64,000 nt of DNA from Solimonas marina (GCF_012241385.1 NZ_JAAVXB010000001.1:1-64000), one strand, 5' to 3'. Counted from the stretch's first letter, positions 36,042 to 46,056 are shown. A program made the numbers and translations. The notes: generated by a model not told the origin, from the sequence alone.

Positions 36042-37055
36042 GTGAAAGTTCTCGGCGCGGACATCGGTTTCGGCTTCACCAAGGCAACGGACGGCCGACA
36101 GTTCCAGATTTTCAAGACCGTGGTCGGCGATGCCCCCGACGTGCAGTTCGGTGAAAGCCTGACGCCGGCCGCAGCGCCGTTCCCGCGCCACTTCATCATC
36201 GGCGGCCAGGCGTCGTTCGTCGGTGAACTGGCCGAGGCGCAGTCCCGCGGCCGCGGCTTCACGCTCGACCAGACCCAGTTCCTGTCGCAATACGCCAAGA
36301 CCCTGGCGATTGCCGCACTGGCACCGTTCGCTGACGACGGCGAACCGATCCGCTGCGTCACCGGCTTGCCGATCAGCTTCTTCCGCAAGCATCGCGAAGC
36401 GCTGATGACGCTGCTGCAGAACCGCCACACGGTGACGGTCGTCAAACCCGGCGGCGAGCGGGAAGACAAGACGCTGAACATCGAGCGCGTGCGCGTGATC
36501 CCGCAGCCGTTCGGCTCGATGTTCAATCTGATGCTCAACGATCTCGGCAAACCGGCCAGCCAGCGCTTCATTACCGAGAAGATCGGCATCGTCGACATCG
36601 GCTTTCGTACGGCCGACTACACGATCAGCGAAAAGACCCGCTATCTCGAACGCGGCTCGCAAAGCTCGGATGCCGGCATCGCCAGTGCCTATCAGGCCAT
36701 CGCCAACGTGCTGCATGAAAAGAGCGGCGTCAGCATCGAGCTGTACCGACTCTATGACGCGGTCAGCCGTGGCTCGATCAAGATCAAGGGCAAGCGCTAC
36801 GACCTGACCGGCATCGTCCAGGCCGCCCTACAGCAGCTGGCATTGCGCATTTCCCAGGAAGTGAACCGCCTGTGGGCCGACGACTGGGATATCGACGTCA
36901 TCGTCGTCACCGGTGGTGGCGGCGCAGCGCTGGCGCCTTACCTGCAGCCATTGCTCGAAGGTGAAGTGCTGCCGATGCCACCCGACCAGGACGCGCGCCT
37001 CAACAACGTGCACGGCTACTGGAAGTACGGCATGCACCTCTGGCCGGCCGGCTGA
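36042..37055 (+). CDS. ParM/StbA-like actin-family ATPase
   Basis: A 337-aa actin-fold protein of the plasmid-segregation/ALP type. Phosphate-1 motif ADIGFGFTKA is at 6-15, phosphate-2 IVDIGFRTADYT at 183-194, and the adenosine loop VVTGGGG at 288-294, so nucleotide binding should be intact. The N-terminal domain resembles ALP_N, not MreB or FtsA. The start is GTG at 36042 after AGGGG. Flanks are ordinary chromosomal genes. I find no ParR-like DNA-binding gene and no centromere-like direct repeats in the 99 bp upstream, so it is an orphan. Confidence 0.85.
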   Translation: MKVLGADIGFGFTKATDGRQFQIFKTVVGDAPDVQFGESLTPAAAPFPRHFIIGGQASFVGELAEAQSRGRGFTLDQTQFLSQYAKTLAIAALAPFADDGEPIRCVTGLPISFFRKHREALMTLLQNRHTVTVVKPGGEREDKTLNIERVRVIPQPFGSMFNLMLNDLGKPASQRFITEKIGIVDIGFRTADYTISEKTRYLERGSQSSDAGIASAYQAIANVLHEKSGVSIELYRLYDAVSRGSIKIKGKRYDLTGIVQAALQQLALRISQEVNRLWADDWDIDVIVVTGGGGAALAPYLQPLLEGEVLPMPPDQDARLNNVHGYWKYGMHLWPAG

Positions 37056-37080
37056 CGTCCGCCGGCTTCCGCCGCAAGCC

Positions 37081-37689
37081 TCAGCTCGCCGGGCAGACCG
37101 CGCCGGTCTGAATCCACGCTTCGATCAACTCACCGAACTGCTGCTGCGTACCGGGGGCCGGGGTACGCGGCTGGCCGTGCGAATCGATGCCCGGATGCCA
37201 GGCCCACCCGACCAGCGCATCGTCGGCCATGTGTGTGTGCAACTGCACCAGCGAACGTCCGCCGTTGCGCGATTTGTCCTTGATCTGCCGGCAGATCTGA
37301 CCCAGCGTGTGGTGCTGCCAGGCCATGCTGCGGGGCGCCAGGCCCCAATGCGGATTGCCGGGCACACCCGACGAGGCGAAGTTGTCGGCCTGGTGGCAGG
37401 TCTGGCAGGCCAGCCCCACCGCGCCATGACCATCGGCACCTCGCACCACATGCGGCAGATGCGCGTGCAGGTCATCGCCCTGAGTCGGGCTGTCGCCGAC
37501 CGGGTGGCAGTTCAGACAGCGCGGGCTGGTGATGACCTTGCCCGCCTCGGTGAACAGCGCCTGCGAGCGCGCACCGCGATCGGCAATGCCGGCAAAGTCG
37601 GCTGGCGACTTCAGCGGTTCGGCGGCGCGGGCTGCGGACCCGCCGGCAGCCAACACACCAACGAGCATCGCGAGGCGAATCAGGCGCAT
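37081..37689 (-). CDS. exported diheme cytochrome c-like protein
   Basis: A 202-aa periplasmic protein with a signal peptide (cleavage near ARAAE at about 22). It has two heme-c sites, CLNCH near residue 59 and CQTCH near residue 95. It contains many further His and Met residues that could be axial ligands, and ends TGAVCPAS. Proteins of this type accompany IorAB-like molybdenum hydroxylases. Here it is divergent from iorA by 187 bp, so it is the probable electron acceptor. The ATG at 37689 has GGAG 9 nt upstream; an ATG three codons earlier has the SD too close. Confidence 0.85.
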   Translation of the reverse strand: MRLIRLAMLVGVLAAGGSAARAAEPLKSPADFAGIADRGARSQALFTEAGKVITSPRCLNCHPVGDSPTQGDDLHAHLPHVVRGADGHGAVGLACQTCHQADNFASSGVPGNPHWGLAPRSMAWQHHTLGQICRQIKDKSRNGGRSLVQLHTHMADDALVGWAWHPGIDSHGQPRTPAPGTQQQFGELIEAWIQTGAVCPAS

Positions 37690-37698
37690 GACGATCAT

Positions 37699-37876
37699 CT
37701 CCGTGGAACGGGCCGCTGAAGGCGCGGCCGCATGACCGGGCGATCATAAGCAGCACGCCGACGCAGCGGCGAGACCACCCGTCGATTGCGGAGGATCAGG
37801 CAATCCAGACGGACGTCCGCGTCAGTCGTCAGGGGTTAAGCTCACCATCTGATCCTGACCATCCGAGGGGAGTCGC
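37699..37876. promoter_or_regulatory. divergent promoter region, cytochrome / IorA genes
   Basis: This intergenic region contains the perfect 10-bp palindrome CGGACGTCCG (37810-37819), a possible operator. I cannot place -35/-10 elements reliably. The palindrome alone is weak evidence in a GC-rich genome. Confidence 0.35.
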
Positions 37877-38335
37877 ATGATCGAGTTCAAGGTCAATGGC
37901 GAGACACGCAAGGTCGACGCCGATCCACAAACGCCACTGCTCTGGGTACTGCGCGACGAACTCGGGCTCACCGGCACCAAATACGGTTGCGGCATCGCCC
38001 AGTGCGGCGCCTGCACCGTACATCTCGAAGGGCGCTCGCTACGCTCGTGCTCGGCACCCGTCGCCGCCGTCGCCGGGCAGAACGTGACGACGATCGAAGG
38101 GTTGGGTTCGAAGACCGCGAAGGCCGTTCAACAGGCCTGGATCGCACTCGACGTCGTGCAGTGTGGCTATTGCCAGTCCGGGCAGGTGATGTCGGCCGTG
38201 GCACTACTCGACCAGAACCCGCGCCCAAGTGACGAGGACATCGATCTGGCCATGTCCGGCAACATCTGCCGCTGCGCGACCTATCAACGCATCCGCGCCG
38301 CGATCCATGCGGCCTCCGACGCACTGTCCGCCTGA
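37877..38335 (+). CDS. [2Fe-2S] subunit of a molybdenum hydroxylase (IorA type)
   Basis: A 152-aa electron-transfer subunit with two [2Fe-2S] clusters. The plant-ferredoxin-type cluster uses Cys38, Cys43, Cys46 and Cys58. The helical C-terminal cluster uses QCGYCQSG and GNICRCATY. There is no signal peptide, so it would be carried across the membrane with the Tat-tagged large subunit. GGGGAG precedes the ATG. It lies 10 bp upstream of the large-subunit gene. The absence of an FAD subunit gene is typical of the isoquinoline-oxidoreductase branch. Confidence 0.93.
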   Translation: MIEFKVNGETRKVDADPQTPLLWVLRDELGLTGTKYGCGIAQCGACTVHLEGRSLRSCSAPVAAVAGQNVTTIEGLGSKTAKAVQQAWIALDVVQCGYCQSGQVMSAVALLDQNPRPSDEDIDLAMSGNICRCATYQRIRAAIHAASDALSA

Positions 38336-38345
38336 GGAGCCCGCC

Positions 38346-40580
38346 ATGATCTCCCTACCCCCTGAAGCACGGCCTGCCGAACCGACATCGCCCTCGCCGA
38401 CAGCGGCGGCACTGACCCGGCGCGGCTTTCTCAAATCGGCCGGTGCCGCAGCCGGACTGGTTATCGCCCTGCAGTTGCCGTTGATGCGCAAGGCCTATGC
38501 CGGCGCCGACGTCGGCGAGGTGCCGACCGGTGACTTTGCGCCGAACGCGTTCATCCGCATCGCGCCGGACAATCGCGTGATCTTCGTCATCAAGCACTTC
38601 GAGATGGGCCAGGGCGTGACGACAGGCCTGGCGACCATCCTCGCCGAAGAACTCGACGCCGACTGGTCGCAGATCGAAACCGAATACGCGCCGGCCAACG
38701 TCAAGCTCTACGCCAACACGGAACTCGGCGCGCAGGGCACCGGCGGCTCGACGTCGATGGCCAACTCGTGGATGCAGATGCGTCGCGCCGGCGCCACCGG
38801 CCGCGCCATGCTGGTCGCCGCAGCGGCACAGCGCTGGCAGGTGCCGGCGGCGAAGATCACGGTCCGCAGCGGCGTCGTTCACGGGCCGGGCGGTCGCCAC
38901 GCGACGTTCGGCGAACTGGCCGAGGCCGCCGCGCAGTTGCCGGTGCCGGTCGACGTGACGCTCAAGAACCCGAAGGACTTCGTGCTGGTCGGCAAAACCA
39001 GCGTGCGGCGCCTCGATTCGGCGGCCAAGAGCACCGGCACCGAGACCTACACCATCGACGTCAAGCTACCCGGCCTGCTGACCGCGGTGATCGCGCAGCC
39101 GCCGGCCTTCGGCGCCACGCTGCGCCATTTCGATGCAACGGCGGCAAAGAAGGTCGCCGGCGTGACCGACGTCGTCGAGGTGGCGGAAGGCGTGGCCGTC
39201 GTCGCCACCGGCATGTGGGCGGCACTGCAGGGGCGCCGCGCGCTGAAACTGGACTGGAACCTGGACGCTGCCGGCCCGGCATCGAGCGCGGCGCTGTACG
39301 ACCACTACCGCGCGCTGGCCGCCAAAGGCGACGGAGCGCCGGTACAGATCGACCCGCAGCACAAGACGGCCATGGCGAGCGCCGCGAGCACGCTGGAAGC
39401 GAGCTACGAGTTTCCGTATCTGGCGCACGCGGCGATGGAACCGATGAACTGCGTGGCCTGGCTGCACGACGGCATGCTCGAAACCTGGGGTGCGCATCAG
39501 TTCCCGACCTTCGATCACGCCAACGCGGCGAAGGCCGCCGGCCTGACACCGGACAAGGTCAAGCTGCACACGCTGATGTCGGGCGGCAGCTTCGGGCGTC
39601 GGGCCAACAACTGGTCGGACTTCACGGTCGCCGCCGTAAACGTCGCCAAAGCCATCGGCCGGCCGGTACCGGTGCGCGTGCAATGGACGCGCGAGGACGA
39701 CATGCGCGCCGGCCTGTATCGGCCGCTCTACGTGCATCAGGTCAAGGTCGGCCTCGACGCGAAGCAACGCCCCGCCGCCTGGCAGCACGCCGTGGTCGGC
39801 CAGTCGATCATGGCGCCGACCGCGATGGCCGCAGCGCTGATCAAGAATGGCGTCGACAGCACCTCGGTCGAAGGCGTCTGGCCGACCCCGTACACCTTGC
39901 CGGCCCCGGAGATCACACTGCATTCGCCGAGCCAGGCAGTGCGCCCGCTGTGGTGGCGCTCGGTCGGCAATACACACACCGCCTATGTCATGGAAACGAT
40001 GATGGACGAGCTGGCCGAACGCGCCGGCGCCGACCCGGTCGCGTTCCGGCTGGCACACCTGCAGGATCAGCCGCGCTTCGCCGGCGTGCTCAAGCTCGCC
40101 GCCGAAAAAGCCGGCTGGGAGACGCCGCTGCCCAAGGGCAAGGCGCGTGGCATCGCCGTACACTATTCGTTCGAAACCTATGTCGCGCAGGTCGCCGAGG
40201 TCAGTCTGACGGCGGATGGCCAGCCCAAGGTCGAGCGCGTGGTCGTGGCCGTCGACTGCGGCACGGCGATCAATCCGGATCAGATCGTCGCGCAGATGGA
40301 AGGCGGCGTCGGCTTCGCGCTCGCGGCACTGTTCTACGGGGAGATCGACATCGAAAACGGCCGGCCCCGGCAGGGCAATTACAACGACTATCGTGTGCTG
40401 CGCATGAACGAGATGCCCCGGGTCGAAGTGCACATCATGCCGAGCGGCGAGGCGCCGACCGGCGTCGGCGAGCCCGGTGTGCCGCCGACCGCGCCGGCCG
40501 TGGCCAATGCCCTGGCGCGGCTCACCGGCCAGCGTATCCGTCGCCTGCCGCTGTCACGGACGTCCTTCAAGACCGCTTGA
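38346..40580 (+). CDS. molybdopterin-binding subunit of a xanthine-dehydrogenase-family hydroxylase (IorB type)
   Basis: A 744-aa catalytic subunit with a twin-arginine signal ([10 protein letters not shown], Arg25-Arg26) and a hydrophobic core to about residue 45, so it is exported folded with IorA. Molybdopterin-contact segments include [22 protein letters not shown] and the catalytic-Glu motif GVGEPG (Glu709). The substrate is unknown; relatives oxidise N-heterocycles and aldehydes. The ATG at 38346 has GAGGAG upstream. It is part of an operon with iorA, xdhC and mocA. Confidence 0.93.
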   Translation: MISLPPEARPAEPTSPSPTAAALTRRGFLKSAGAAAGLVIALQLPLMRKAYAGADVGEVPTGDFAPNAFIRIAPDNRVIFVIKHFEMGQGVTTGLATILAEELDADWSQIETEYAPANVKLYANTELGAQGTGGSTSMANSWMQMRRAGATGRAMLVAAAAQRWQVPAAKITVRSGVVHGPGGRHATFGELAEAAAQLPVPVDVTLKNPKDFVLVGKTSVRRLDSAAKSTGTETYTIDVKLPGLLTAVIAQPPAFGATLRHFDATAAKKVAGVTDVVEVAEGVAVVATGMWAALQGRRALKLDWNLDAAGPASSAALYDHYRALAAKGDGAPVQIDPQHKTAMASAASTLEASYEFPYLAHAAMEPMNCVAWLHDGMLETWGAHQFPTFDHANAAKAAGLTPDKVKLHTLMSGGSFGRRANNWSDFTVAAVNVAKAIGRPVPVRVQWTREDDMRAGLYRPLYVHQVKVGLDAKQRPAAWQHAVVGQSIMAPTAMAAALIKNGVDSTSVEGVWPTPYTLPAPEITLHSPSQAVRPLWWRSVGNTHTAYVMETMMDELAERAGADPVAFRLAHLQDQPRFAGVLKLAAEKAGWETPLPKGKARGIAVHYSFETYVAQVAEVSLTADGQPKVERVVVAVDCGTAINPDQIVAQMEGGVGFALAALFYGEIDIENGRPRQGNYNDYRVLRMNEMPRVEVHIMPSGEAPTGVGEPGVPPTAPAVANALARLTGQRIRRLPLSRTSFKTA

Positions 40581-40584
40581 GCGC

Positions 40585-41571
40585 ATGGCTGATTCCGTCG
40601 CCAGCGATCGCGCCCTTGCCCAGGCCTGGCCGGACTGGCCGGACTACGCGCTTGTCGATGATCTGCTGCCGACGCTGCAGGACTGGGTCGCGCGCGGGCG
40701 CCGCTATGCCTTGGCGACGCTGATCGACGTGCAGGGCTCGGCGCCGCGTCCGGTCGGCGCTGAAATGGCAGTCAACCAGGACGGCGACGTGGCCGGCTAT
40801 GTCTCCGGAGGCTGCGTCGAGGCGGCCGTGGCCGCCGAAGCCCGCGCCGCGCTGATCGACGGGCAGGTTCGCATGCTCGACTACGGCGCCGGCAGCCCGG
40901 TGCTCGACCTGCAACTGTCCTGCGGTGGCCGTATCCGCATCCTGGTCCGGCCGCTGGTCGATGGCTCCGCACACGTCGCGATGCTGGCCGCGGCACGCCA
41001 GGCACGGCGACCGCTGGCACTGGCCATCGATCTGAACAGCGGCGCGACACAAGCCGCCGGCACCGCTCCTGCGGGCCTGCATGCGCGCCATTTCGTGCAG
41101 ATCTACACGCCGCCGCGACGACTGGTCGTGGTCGGCGGGGATCCGGTAGCCCTGGCGCTGCTGCGCCACGCACCGGGCTTCGGCATCGAGGTCGTGCTGC
41201 TGCGCCCGCACGGCCCCGAATCGCTGCCGGCGTCGCTGCCGGCTCCGGCGCTTTACGATCGGCGTGGCCTCGAGACCGCACTGGCGGATCTGCGGCTCGA
41301 CCGCTATTGCGCGGTTTACAGCGTCTCGCACGATGCCGACATCGACCACACCGTGCTCACGCACGCGCTGTGCAGCGACGCTTACTGCATCGGCGCCCTC
41401 GGCAGCCGCACCAAGGCCGAGCAGAAACGGCAGCGACTGCGCGACGCCGGCTTCGACGATGCGGCAATGACGCGCCTGCACACACCGGCCGGCCTGTACA
41501 TCGGCGCCCGCACGCCGAACGAGATCGCGCTGTCGATCCTCGGCCAGGTGGTCGCTGACGCCCGGCACTGA
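40585..41571 (+). CDS. XdhC/CoxI-family molybdenum hydroxylase maturation factor
   Basis: A 328-aa chaperone that binds sulfurated Moco and inserts it into xanthine-dehydrogenase-family enzymes. The N-terminal XdhC/CoxI domain has [20 protein letters not shown] and [11 protein letters not shown]. The C-terminal Rossmann-like domain includes [14 protein letters not shown] and [17 protein letters not shown]. It starts 4 bp after the large-subunit stop, which ties it to that enzyme. Confidence 0.92.
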   Translation: MADSVASDRALAQAWPDWPDYALVDDLLPTLQDWVARGRRYALATLIDVQGSAPRPVGAEMAVNQDGDVAGYVSGGCVEAAVAAEARAALIDGQVRMLDYGAGSPVLDLQLSCGGRIRILVRPLVDGSAHVAMLAAARQARRPLALAIDLNSGATQAAGTAPAGLHARHFVQIYTPPRRLVVVGGDPVALALLRHAPGFGIEVVLLRPHGPESLPASLPAPALYDRRGLETALADLRLDRYCAVYSVSHDADIDHTVLTHALCSDAYCIGALGSRTKAEQKRQRLRDAGFDDAAMTRLHTPAGLYIGARTPNEIALSILGQVVADARH

Positions 41572-41573
41572 GC

Positions 41574-42182
41574 GTGAGGATCGCCGCCGTGGTTCTCGCA
41601 GCCGGCCGCTCGCGGCGCTTCGGCCACGCCAACAAACTGCTCGCGCCCCTGCACGGCCGCCCCTTGCTTTGGCAGGTGCTGGACGCCGTGGCCACCGCCG
41701 CGCTGCGACCGGCGGTGATCGTGCTCGGGCATGAACAGCGGCGTATGCGCCTGTCATTGCAGCACTGGCGCGCGCAAGCACCGCAGCATCAGCGGCATTG
41801 GCGCATCGTCGTCAATCGCCGCTATCGCGACGGCATGGGCGCTTCGTTGCGGCGCGGGCTGTCGGCACTGCCGGGACACGTCGATGCCAGTGTGGTCTGC
41901 CTCGCCGACATGCCACAGCTCGATGCCGCGCTGCTGCGGCGCCTGCGCGCGACCTACCGTCGTGGCGATGATGCCGTGGTCCCGGTCGCCAACGGCCGCC
42001 GCGGCAATCCGGTGCTGCTCGGCCGGTCGTTGTTCGCGAGCCTGCGTGCCCAGCTGCACGGCGACGGGGGCGCGCGCCGCCTGATCGCGCAGTCGGCCGC
42101 CGTTCGCGAGCTGCCCGCCGACCACGCGGCGCTGCTCGACATCGACACCCGGCGGCAGTGGCAGCAACTGCGGCGCCGCTGA
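41574..42182 (+). CDS. mocA: molybdenum cofactor cytidylyltransferase, MocA-like
   Basis: A 202-aa NTP transferase that converts Mo-molybdopterin to its CMP dinucleotide form. The MobA/MocA signature VVLAAGRSRRFGHANKLLA and the metal-site CLADMP are present. Xanthine-dehydrogenase-family enzymes of this branch use MCD, so this gene completes the maturation set. The GTG start at 41574 lies 2 bp after the xdhC stop. Confidence 0.87.
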   Translation: MRIAAVVLAAGRSRRFGHANKLLAPLHGRPLLWQVLDAVATAALRPAVIVLGHEQRRMRLSLQHWRAQAPQHQRHWRIVVNRRYRDGMGASLRRGLSALPGHVDASVVCLADMPQLDAALLRRLRATYRRGDDAVVPVANGRRGNPVLLGRSLFASLRAQLHGDGGARRLIAQSAAVRELPADHAALLDIDTRRQWQQLRRR

Positions 42183-42261
42183 GACCGACGCACGGCGAGC
42201 CGCGATCTGGCTGACGTTCAGTCTCGCTGACCTATGGTGATCGTTCGAGTCAGGAGCGATC

Positions 42262-43029
42262 ATGAAGCTAGCGGGGAAAGTGGCGCTGGTCACCGGCAGC
42301 GGTCAGGGCATCGGTCGCGCAATCGCTGTGCGGCTGGCACAGGAAGGCGCCGACATTCTGGTCGAGGACCGGCTCGATAATGACAGCGCACACCAGACCC
42401 TGGATGCCGTGCGAGCCTGCGGACGACGCGGCGCCGTCATCGCCGGCGACATCGGCCGCGCTGCGGACGATCAGCGCGTCATCGCCGACGGTGTCGCGCA
42501 ATTCGGGCAGATCGACATTCTCGTCAACAACGCCGGCGTCGAGCGGCGCGCCGACTTCTGGGACGTCAGCGAAGACGACTACGACTTGGTCCTCAACGTC
42601 AATCTGAAGGGCGCGTTCTTCGTGACCCAAGCCTTCGTCCGCCACCGACGCGAAGTGCAAGCGGCCGGTCGTGTCATCAACATCAGTTCGGTGCACGAGG
42701 AACTGCCGTTCCCGCACTTCACCAGCTACTGCGCGAGCAAGGGCGGCATGAAAATGATGATGCGCAATCTGGCGATCGAACTGGCACCGCTCGGCATCAC
42801 CGTCAACAACGTCGCGCCCGGCGCCGTCGAAACGCCGATCAATCGCCAGCTGCTGAACAATCCCTCACAGCTGCATGCACTGCTCGGCAATATTCCGCTG
42901 AACCGCCTCGGCCAACCCGGCGACGTCGCCGGCGCCGTGGTCTATCTGGCGTCCGACGACGCCGCGTATGTGACCGGCACGACACTGGTCGTCGACGGAG
43001 GGCTGCTGTGGAATTACCGCGAGCAGTAG
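42262..43029 (+). CDS. SDR-family oxidoreductase (glucose-1-dehydrogenase-like)
   Basis: A 255-aa classical short-chain dehydrogenase. The cofactor motif is TGSGQGIG, followed by NNAG, the catalytic Ser in NISSVHE, Tyr and Lys in YCASKGG, and a C-terminal VDGGLLWNY. The segments SSVHEELPFPHFTSYCASKGGMKMM resemble glucose/sugar 1-dehydrogenases. AGGAG precedes the ATG. The downstream trehalase gene overlaps its end by 22 bp, so glucose released from trehalose may be its substrate (inference). Confidence 0.87.
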   Translation: MKLAGKVALVTGSGQGIGRAIAVRLAQEGADILVEDRLDNDSAHQTLDAVRACGRRGAVIAGDIGRAADDQRVIADGVAQFGQIDILVNNAGVERRADFWDVSEDDYDLVLNVNLKGAFFVTQAFVRHRREVQAAGRVINISSVHEELPFPHFTSYCASKGGMKMMMRNLAIELAPLGITVNNVAPGAVETPINRQLLNNPSQLHALLGNIPLNRLGQPGDVAGAVVYLASDDAAYVTGTTLVVDGGLLWNYREQ

Positions 43030-44639
43030 CCGACGCCGCGCATCGCGACAGCGACGACGCGCAGGCGCGTGTTGCGCGCATCGCCGCCGCCGACACCCTG
43101 ACACCAGCCGACCGCTACCAGGAGCTGTTCGTCGAGGTGCAGATGTCGCGCGTGTTCGACGACGGCAAGACCTTCATCGACTGCGCGCCACTCGACGAAC
43201 CGGAGAAAATTCTCAGCGCCTATCGCGCACAGAAAGACCACGCCGGCTTCCGGCTCGCGGATTTTGTTGCCGCGCACTTCAGCGCCGAGACGATTCCGGA
43301 GCATCACTACGAATCCAACCCCAACCAGTCGCTCGCCGACCACATCGACACCCTGTGGGATGTCCTGACGCGGGCACCGCAAACCCACCCACGCAAGTCC
43401 TCGCTGCTGCCGCTGCCCAAGCCCTATGTGGTGCCCGGCGGCCGCTTCGGCGAGCTCTATTACTGGGACTCATATTTCACGATGCTGGGCCTGGCCGAGA
43501 GTGGGCGGCCGGAGCTGCTGCGCGCGATGGCCGACAACTTCGCGTTCATGATCGACACCTACGGCCATGTCCCGAACGGCAATCGCACCTATTACTTGAG
43601 CCGCTCGCAGCCGCCGGTCTTTGCGTTGATGGTCGAACTGTTCGAAACGCACGGCGTGCACTCGGCGCTGCACTACCTGCCGCAGCTGCACAAGGAATAC
43701 GCGTACTGGATGCACGGCGTCGACGACCTGCGTCCCGGCGAAGCACATCGTTCGTGCGTGAGGCTCGACGACGGTCACGTGTTGAACCGCTATTGGGACG
43801 ACCGCGATGCGCCGCGCGAGGAGTCATATCGCGAGGACGTGATGACGGCACGGCAATCGTCCCGCCCCGCGCACGAGGTGTATCGCGACCTGCGCGCCGG
43901 TGCCGCCAGCGGCTGGGATTTCAGCTCGCGTTGGCTCGACGATCCGCGCGAGCTGTCCAGCATCCGCACCACCGCCCTGCTGCCGGTCGACCTCAACAGC
44001 TTCCTGTGCAAGCTCGAACGGCAGATCGCGCGACTCAGCGCCGCGATCCATGACACCTCAACGGCGCAGCGCTTCGATGCGCTGGCCGCTGCTCGACGCC
44101 AGGCGATCGACCGCTATCTATGGAACGACGCAGCCGGCGCGTACTTCGACTTCGACTGGCAGCGCGATACGCGCCGGGAACTGCTGACCGCGGCCACCGC
44201 CGCCCCGCTGTTCGTCGGCATTGCCGGCAACGAACAGGCGCAGCGCTGCGGCGATGCGATGGTCGACCGCCTGCTGGCACCGGGCGGCCTGGTGACGACC
44301 AGCGTCGGTTATGGCGAGCAGTGGGACAGCCCCAACGGCTGGGCGCCACTGCAATGGATGGCGATTCACGGCTTGCGCCAATACGGCGGCCACGTCATCG
44401 CCGACGACATCGCGCGGCGCTGGCTGCATACCGTGGCGGCGGTCTATGAGCAGGAGAGCAAGCTCGTCGAAAAATACGTGGTCGTCGGCCACGCGCACGG
44501 TGGCGGCGGTGGCGAATACCCGCTGCAGGATGGCTTCGGCTGGACCAACGGCGTCACCCGCAAACTGCTCAATCAGCAGCCGCGCGACCATGCGCACGAC
44601 GCCCGCGCCGGCCGCCGCCACCGCGGCCGGCGGCGCTGA
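43008..44639 (+). CDS. cytoplasmic trehalase (glycoside hydrolase family 37)
   Basis: Hydrolyses alpha,alpha-trehalose to two glucose, 543 aa. Both signatures are complete: PGGRFGELYYWDSYF near residue 143 and QWDSPNGWAP near 438. The glycine-rich GHAHGGGGGEYPLQDGFGWTNGV is also present. No signal peptide is visible, so it resembles TreF more than periplasmic TreA. The GTG start at 43008 has GGAGGG 5 nt upstream and lies inside the preceding SDR gene. The C-terminal tail is His/Arg rich. Confidence 0.93.
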   Translation: MELPRAVADAAHRDSDDAQARVARIAAADTLTPADRYQELFVEVQMSRVFDDGKTFIDCAPLDEPEKILSAYRAQKDHAGFRLADFVAAHFSAETIPEHHYESNPNQSLADHIDTLWDVLTRAPQTHPRKSSLLPLPKPYVVPGGRFGELYYWDSYFTMLGLAESGRPELLRAMADNFAFMIDTYGHVPNGNRTYYLSRSQPPVFALMVELFETHGVHSALHYLPQLHKEYAYWMHGVDDLRPGEAHRSCVRLDDGHVLNRYWDDRDAPREESYREDVMTARQSSRPAHEVYRDLRAGAASGWDFSSRWLDDPRELSSIRTTALLPVDLNSFLCKLERQIARLSAAIHDTSTAQRFDALAAARRQAIDRYLWNDAAGAYFDFDWQRDTRRELLTAATAAPLFVGIAGNEQAQRCGDAMVDRLLAPGGLVTTSVGYGEQWDSPNGWAPLQWMAIHGLRQYGGHVIADDIARRWLHTVAAVYEQESKLVEKYVVVGHAHGGGGGEYPLQDGFGWTNGVTRKLLNQQPRDHAHDARAGRRHRGRRR

Positions 44640-44646
44640 TCGCGCG

Positions 44647-46056
44647 TCAGTCCGCGGTGGCCGTTTCGGCCGGCGCGCCGATCCCAAGAACCTGTTCGAG
44701 TTCGTCGAGCGCCTCGCCGGCATAGACCGACAGGCGCTGCATGCTCGGCAGTGCCTCGCGACAGCCCGTGAAGCCGACGTTGAACTGACCGGCATAGCTG
44801 ACCGCGGTGATGTTCAGGGCCTGGCCGTGCGCGAGCAGCGACACCGGATACATCTGCTCCATGCGCGCGCCGTTGAAGTACAGGGTCTGATCCGGCCCCG
44901 GCACGTTCGACACCGTCAGGTTGAACATCGGTCGCAAATGACCGCCGAGTCCGGACAAGAGCTGCGCCATGAACGGCGCCATGAACAGCGCCGTGTAGTT
45001 GTCCATATCGGCCTTCGGCAGCTGCTGCAGGTGCAGCTTGGCTGCCTGCGCCGAGTCGTGGATCGCGCGCAGGCGCTGCAGCGGATCGGCGATATTCGTA
45101 TTGAGGTTGGCGATGATGAAGCTGATCGCGTTGCCAGCGCTCTGGTCGTCTGCGGGACGCACCGAGACCGGCACGCCGGCCGTCAGCGGCTTGCTCGGCA
45201 GCGCGTGCATCTCACCGAGATAGCGGCGCATGGAGCCCGCGCAGATTTCGAGGAAAACGTCGTTGACGGTGACGTCCGCCGCCTTGGCGATGCGCCGCAC
45301 GCGCGCCAGCGAGTAATGCTGGGTGGCGAAGCGGCGCTGGCCGGAGATCTTGCCATTGAACGCCGAGCGCGGGCCGGAGAACGGCAGCGCCCAGTCCTTC
45401 TCTTCCTGGCGGACGGCTTCGCGCACGATGTCGCCGAATGCGCGCGTCACGCCGGGCACGGTCTTCAGCTGCACGCGCATGCCGTCGAGTGCGGCCTGCC
45501 ACGGCGATGCCAGCGGCTCTCGCGTCTTGGTCTTCTGCCGCGCACCGACCGCCCATGGCGGTAGCTGCGTGCGCGAATTCGGATCCGGCGAGAGGATGCG
45601 CGCCAGCATGCGCATGCCGCTGATGCCGTCGACCAGCGAGTGGTGCATCTTCATGTAAAGCGCGAAACGGCGGTGCTGCAGACCCTCGATCAGATGGCAT
45701 TCCCACAACGGACGATTGAAGTCCATCGCGTTCGAGTGCAAGCGCGACACGAGGATTCCCAGTTCGCGCTCGCCGCCAGGCTGCGGCAGCGCCGAATGGC
45801 GGAAGTGGTAATCCAGATCGATCTGCCGGTCCTCTTCCCAGGCCGGCAGCAGAAAGCGCAGACGCGGCGCCTTGAGGCGCAGATTGAACGGATAGACGAA
45901 TTCGCGCGTCGAACGAAATGTCTCGACCTGCTTCTTCAGAAATGCCGGGCCAGCCTTCGGCGGCAGCGAAAAGATCGCCAGACAGCCCACCTGCATGGGC
46001 GTTTCACGCGTGTCCACGTACAGCCACGCAGCATCGAGCGGCTTGATCGGTTTCAT
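44647..46056 (-). CDS. wax ester synthase / diacylglycerol acyltransferase (WS/DGAT)
   Basis: A 469-aa acyltransferase that esterifies fatty alcohols or diacylglycerol with acyl-CoA to make storage lipid. The catalytic HHxxxDG motif is HHSLVDG (138-144). The N-terminal PLDAAWLYVDTRETPMQVG and the C-terminal NLTVSNVPGP are further family marks. It is peripheral to the inner membrane. The ATG at 46056 has GGGGGAG 6 nt upstream. It is divergent from a fatty-aldehyde-type dehydrogenase, across 232 bp. It converges with the trehalase gene after 7 bp. Confidence 0.95.
   Translation of the reverse strand: MKPIKPLDAAWLYVDTRETPMQVGCLAIFSLPPKAGPAFLKKQVETFRSTREFVYPFNLRLKAPRLRFLLPAWEEDRQIDLDYHFRHSALPQPGGERELGILVSRLHSNAMDFNRPLWECHLIEGLQHRRFALYMKMHHSLVDGISGMRMLARILSPDPNSRTQLPPWAVGARQKTKTREPLASPWQAALDGMRVQLKTVPGVTRAFGDIVREAVRQEEKDWALPFSGPRSAFNGKISGQRRFATQHYSLARVRRIAKAADVTVNDVFLEICAGSMRRYLGEMHALPSKPLTAGVPVSVRPADDQSAGNAISFIIANLNTNIADPLQRLRAIHDSAQAAKLHLQQLPKADMDNYTALFMAPFMAQLLSGLGGHLRPMFNLTVSNVPGPDQTLYFNGARMEQMYPVSLLAHGQALNITAVSYAGQFNVGFTGCREALPSMQRLSVYAGEALDELEQVLGIGAPAETATAD

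Noticed and set aside
37810-37819. CGGACGTCCG palindrome as a proven operator of the hydroxylase operon
   Set aside because: A 10-bp GC-rich palindrome is expected by chance fairly often in such DNA; it is kept only as a low-confidence note.
38768-40723. A 651-codon plus frame overlapping the hydroxylase large subunit, in another frame
   Set aside because: Arg/Gly-rich composition; it overlaps the Tat-tagged catalytic subunit, whose motifs are clear.
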